Below, piece after piece: positions 62,147-64,000 of a stretch of DNA of 64,000 nucleotides; position 1 is the stretch's first letter, and each line of letters starts with the position of its first letter. Location: the NCBI RefSeq assembly GCF_042679305.1, contig NZ_JBHTMP010000007.1, positions 117,733 to 181,732 of the forward strand. The letters run 5' to 3'. Both the position numbers and the translations under genes were made by a program. Origin of the DNA: Micromonospora_H sonneratiae (GTDB taxonomy: Bacteria > Actinomycetota > Actinomycetes > Mycobacteriales > Micromonosporaceae). The notes under the pieces were generated by a model. That model did not search any database and was not told the DNA's origin. It saw only the letters and a list, made by a program, of their open reading frames with translations.

Positions 62147-62470
62147 TCAGACCCCGTGCTTCTGCTGGCATGGCACGCAGAAGCGGGCGTGCGGCAGGAT
62201 CTCCAGCCGCTCCCGTGGGATCTCGCCTGCGCACTTCTCACAGGCGCCGTAGCGTCCCTCGGCGATCCGGCGTAGTGCCTCGGTCACCTGGGTCAGGCTT
62301 TGGCGGGTGGCGGCGATCAGTGCCGCCCGGGTGTGTGCCTCGCCGGAATCGCCGGCGTCTGCGGTGAGCTCGGTCAGTCGCGCGGTCTGCGCCTCGAACT
62401 CGCCCGTCAGCTGGGTACGCAGGTCGTCGATCCAGCCGTGTTCGGCGGTGCCGTGGGTGTCCGTACTCAT
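62147..62470 (-). CDS. DksA/TraR C4 zinc-finger protein, copy 2
   Basis: 107 residues from ATG 62470, with GGGGA five bases upstream; ATG 62482 lies in the T-run of the upstream hairpin and is less likely. Zinc finger: GACEKCAGEIPRERLEILPH, then ARFCVPCQQKH (Cys-x2-Cys twice). Close paralogue of copy 1: the finger sequence matches in nearly every position. The start follows a terminator-like hairpin by eleven bases. Confidence 0.88.
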   Translation of the reverse strand: MSTDTHGTAEHGWIDDLRTQLTGEFEAQTARLTELTADAGDSGEAHTRAALIAATRQSLTQVTEALRRIAEGRYGACEKCAGEIPRERLEILPHARFCVPCQQKHGV

Positions 62471-62480
62471 TCTTGTCCCC

Positions 62481-62513
62481 ATAAAAGAAAAAGGCCGGAG
62501 CTAGGAAGCTCCG
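62481..62513 (-). terminator. Intrinsic terminator directly before the copy-2 start
   Basis: On the minus strand CGGAGCT, loop TCCT, AGCTCCG (seven pairs) is followed by GGCCTTTTTCTTTT. It lies between the TAG of a small ORF (62501) and the zinc-finger start, so it could end that ORF or act as an attenuator in the leader. Confidence 0.7.
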
Positions 62514-62752
62514 CCCTGGTGGCCGTGTCTGCGAATGAACGCGACCGCCGGCGGGCTACGGCCGGCCGGGGTAGGGCTCGGCAGCCCGTAGCTGGCCGAA
62601 GCGCTCTGCGGCGAGAACGCGGGAACAAGGCCTGTGGCCTGGGTGTACGCGATGGCCGCACGCCCCTGGACCACGACCGGCGCAGCGGCCGACGCCGGCG
62701 TCACGACTGTGACGCCGGTCCGCCAGCACGACGCAACCGGTTCCATCCGCAC
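62501..62752 (-). CDS. Possible 83-residue small protein, unknown function
   Basis: A GTG at 62752 or ATG at 62746 opens a frame ending in TAG inside the terminator hairpin. Third codon positions are about 80 percent G or C, as expected for a gene here though lower than its neighbours. Ala/Pro/Ser-rich with no signal and no known motif (PVASCWRTGVTVVTPASAAA, then PAGRSPPAVAFIRRH). I see no good ribosome binding site, so it may be untranslated leader. A weak call. Confidence 0.35.
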   Translation of the reverse strand: MRMEPVASCWRTGVTVVTPASAAAPVVVQGRAAIAYTQATGLVPAFSPQSASASYGLPSPTPAGRSPPAVAFIRRHGHQGGAS

Positions 62753-63279
62753 ACCATAGGCCCCACACAGCCAGAAACCAACGCATTACAGAGTGCCCGT
62801 TCTCGCCCTCCGTGATGCGCCTGTTCGGAACCGGGAGGCACGGCCGACCGGGCGTACGTCGGATCGGGCATCGTGAAGGCCATCGACGGCCACACCGCCG
62901 ACCTGGTGAGCGGGGCCACCAGCGGCGTACGGCGAACTGGCCCGGGTCTGACCGGCGGTCTATGGTGGCGCCGTGGTCACCGGTGGCCGAACCTCCTCCA
63001 CACGCACCCGCAGCGCGGGGCGCGAGGTCGCGGCGGCAGCCGACGCGGCACCCGCACCGGTAGCGACGGCATCCGATCGTCGACCGACCACCCTCCCCGT
63101 CGTCGTACGGATGCTCGAACCTGTCGTCGCGGAGACCGTCCTGCCGGTCCGGTACCGACGCTGCCCCGCCCCGTCCCCGGTCAACGGATCGCTGGCCGGT
63201 CTCGGTCGCCGGGCCGGCGGTACGCCGGTGGTCGCCCCGCCGCGCTCGCCGCGACCGGTCGACCGGGGCCCACCCGTAC

Positions 63280-63340
63280 CCGATCTCCACGGAGATCGTT
63301 CGGGCGGGCGGAGTGCGACAGGCGCTCCGCCCTTCGTTTT
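63280..63340 (+). terminator. Tandem hairpins directly before the copy-3 start
   Basis: A first hairpin (CGATCTC, loop CACG, GAGATCG, around 63282-63299) is followed by a second: GGGCGGAGTGC, loop GACAG, GCGCTCCGCCC (63306-63332), eleven pairs including one wobble, then TTCGTTTT. The arms and the TTTTAT end resemble those before copy 2. It lies 22 bases before the copy-3 start. Confidence 0.7.
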
Positions 63341-63361
63341 ATCCAGGGAAGGAACCCGAAG

Positions 63362-63673
63362 GTGCGGATGATGAGCAGGCAGGGCGAACTCGGTGTCCTG
63401 CGGATGGTGCTACAGGAGCAGTACGAGCGGCACACCACCCAGTTGGCGCTGCTGGACCGGCAGGCGGGCGACAGTCGGTGTCGAGGGGGTGACGCCGACA
63501 CCGCAGCGACGCTGACCGCCGCCTCCCGACAGGCGCTGGGAGACATCGCCCGGGCCCTGCACTATCTGGATCATGGCGCGTACGGAGTCTGCCAGCGGTG
63601 CCAGGCGGAGATCCCGATCGAGCGCCTCGCCCAGCATCCGGCCGCCGGGTTCTGCGCGTCGTGCGAAGAGTGA
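63362..63673 (+). CDS. DksA/TraR C4 zinc-finger protein, copy 3
   Basis: 103 residues from GTG 63362 (GGGAAGGA nine bases upstream); ATGs at 63368 and 63371 are alternatives. Zinc finger: GVCQRCQAEIPIERL, then FCASCEE, with the same Cys spacing as copies 1 and 2, but the central segment reads AQHPAAG instead of EILPHAR. The helical part is diverged (LRMVLQEQYERHTTQLALLD). It faces away from copy 2 with about 890 bases between them. Confidence 0.87.
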   Translation: MRMMSRQGELGVLRMVLQEQYERHTTQLALLDRQAGDSRCRGGDADTAATLTAASRQALGDIARALHYLDHGAYGVCQRCQAEIPIERLAQHPAAGFCASCEE

Positions 63674-63954
63674 TCACGACCCGGGCGGAGCTGCTCTGAT
63701 TCCGATTTTCCTGGCAATCCGCCCATATCCCGGTTGCGACCGGTGATTGGAAGATAGCGATATGGCATACCTCCACCGATAGCGGTGCCATCTTCGATCT
63801 AGAGATCGGCAAAACAACAGCACGCTGAGTAAGCTGGGGCCGACTCCGCCCGGCTTGCCGGGTGGACCCCTCCGCCCCCCACCCCGAAACGCCAGATGTG
63901 CGCCTAGTGTCTCGTGATCCCGATGTCTTTACTTGAGATGTGTTGTGGTTGGCT
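63674..63954. other. Right-edge intergenic stretch, less GC-rich
   Basis: No gene is supported. It contains an A/T-richer segment around 63710-63830 with partial inverted motifs (GAAGAT and ATCTTC; GATCTAGAGATC), possibly a terminator or promoter. From about 63904 the bases TAGTGTCTCGTGATCCCGAT may form the left inverted terminal repeat of an insertion sequence. Confidence 0.35.
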
Positions 63955-64000
63955 GTGTCGGTGGAGATGTCGTCGGATGAGCGGGCCGAGCTTCGGGCGT
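63955..64000 (+). CDS. Partial start of a probable IS630-type transposase
   Basis: Frame from GTG 63955 (or 63961) reads VSVEMSSDERAELRA before the window ends. This matches the beginning of many actinobacterial IS630-family transposases/HTH proteins (MSSDERAELRA). Only 15 codons are visible, so the call is tentative. A TA at 63904-63905 fits the TA target of this family. Confidence 0.45.
   Translation, partial: MSVEMSSDERAELRA

Noticed and set aside
62556..63290. 244-codon minus-strand frame between the zinc-finger genes
   Set aside because: Arg/Gly-rich without any family resemblance, and other frames in the interval are equally open.

Overview
The window is high-GC DNA (most codons end in G or C) from an actinobacterium. 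Gene content and order point to the family Micromonosporaceae (Micromonospora, Salinispora, Actinoplanes or a relative). Supporting markers are a WhiB-family Fe-S protein, ESX/type VII secretion genes, a mycosin, a GlxR-like Crp, MarP, and many short ATGA/GTGA start-stop overlaps. The family assignment is an inference; no rRNA is present.

Layout. (1) About 0.3-9.0 kb, plus strand: a tightly coupled run of genes resembling a type IV secretion/conjugation apparatus. It holds a pilin-size membrane protein, a PrgI-like membrane protein, a 46-residue ORF, a VirB4-like ATPase, a VirB6/TrbL-like membrane protein, a membrane-anchored VirB8/NTF2-like protein, an M23-type cell-wall hydrolase and one unknown. 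No relaxase or VirD4 is visible, and the cluster may continue left of the window. (2) 9.0-13.2 kb: a Pro-rich anchored protein, an FtsK/EccC-like ATPase with degenerate motifs, and a coiled-coil membrane protein, closed by a strong hairpin. (3) 13.2-22.8 kb: folE, ftsH, hpt, tilS, a DUF2342 metalloprotease-like gene, a very long D,D-carboxypeptidase and ppa. From memory the order matches M. tuberculosis Rv3609c-Rv3610c and Rv3624c-Rv3628. (4) 23.0-30.1 kb: a partial ESX locus (eccD, eccC, mycP) without eccB, eccE or esx genes. (5) 30.1-54.1 kb: marP, nudix, tlpA-like, nth, capA-like, cbiZ, crp, a Ser/Thr kinase, a cyclase-AAA-TPR regulator, an MBL-fold hydrolase, RidA, DUF4177, two Get3/ArsA-like ATPases, whiB4/wblA, a class A PBP, yqeY-like and a metallophosphoesterase. 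This follows the Rv3671c-Rv3683 core with insertions. One inserted gene, a Pro/Gln repeat protein, contains an assembly gap. (6) 54.2 kb: tRNA-Pro(CGG), then small accessory genes, an ABC transporter (ATPase plus FtsX-like permease) and a divergent NarL-type two-component pair. (7) 59.6-63.7 kb: three small DksA/TraR zinc-finger genes interleaved with two divergent short actin-fold (MreB-like) genes. Two of the zinc-finger genes start directly after similar terminator-like hairpins. (8) The right edge cuts the start of a probable IS630-type transposase.

Functional themes: much of the window concerns the cell envelope. It covers secretion machines (regions 1, 2, 4), peptidoglycan enzymes (PBP, DacB, M23), envelope proteases (FtsH, MycP, MarP), and signalling (kinase, cyclase with Crp, two-component system). 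Several genes carry in-frame tandem repeats coding Pro-rich linkers; one caused the assembly gap. The most distinctive signals are the hybrid T4SS/FtsK gene run, the zinc-finger/actin-like cluster with hairpin leaders, a folE frame without a normal start codon, and a perfect 21-bp-armed palindromic element after crp.
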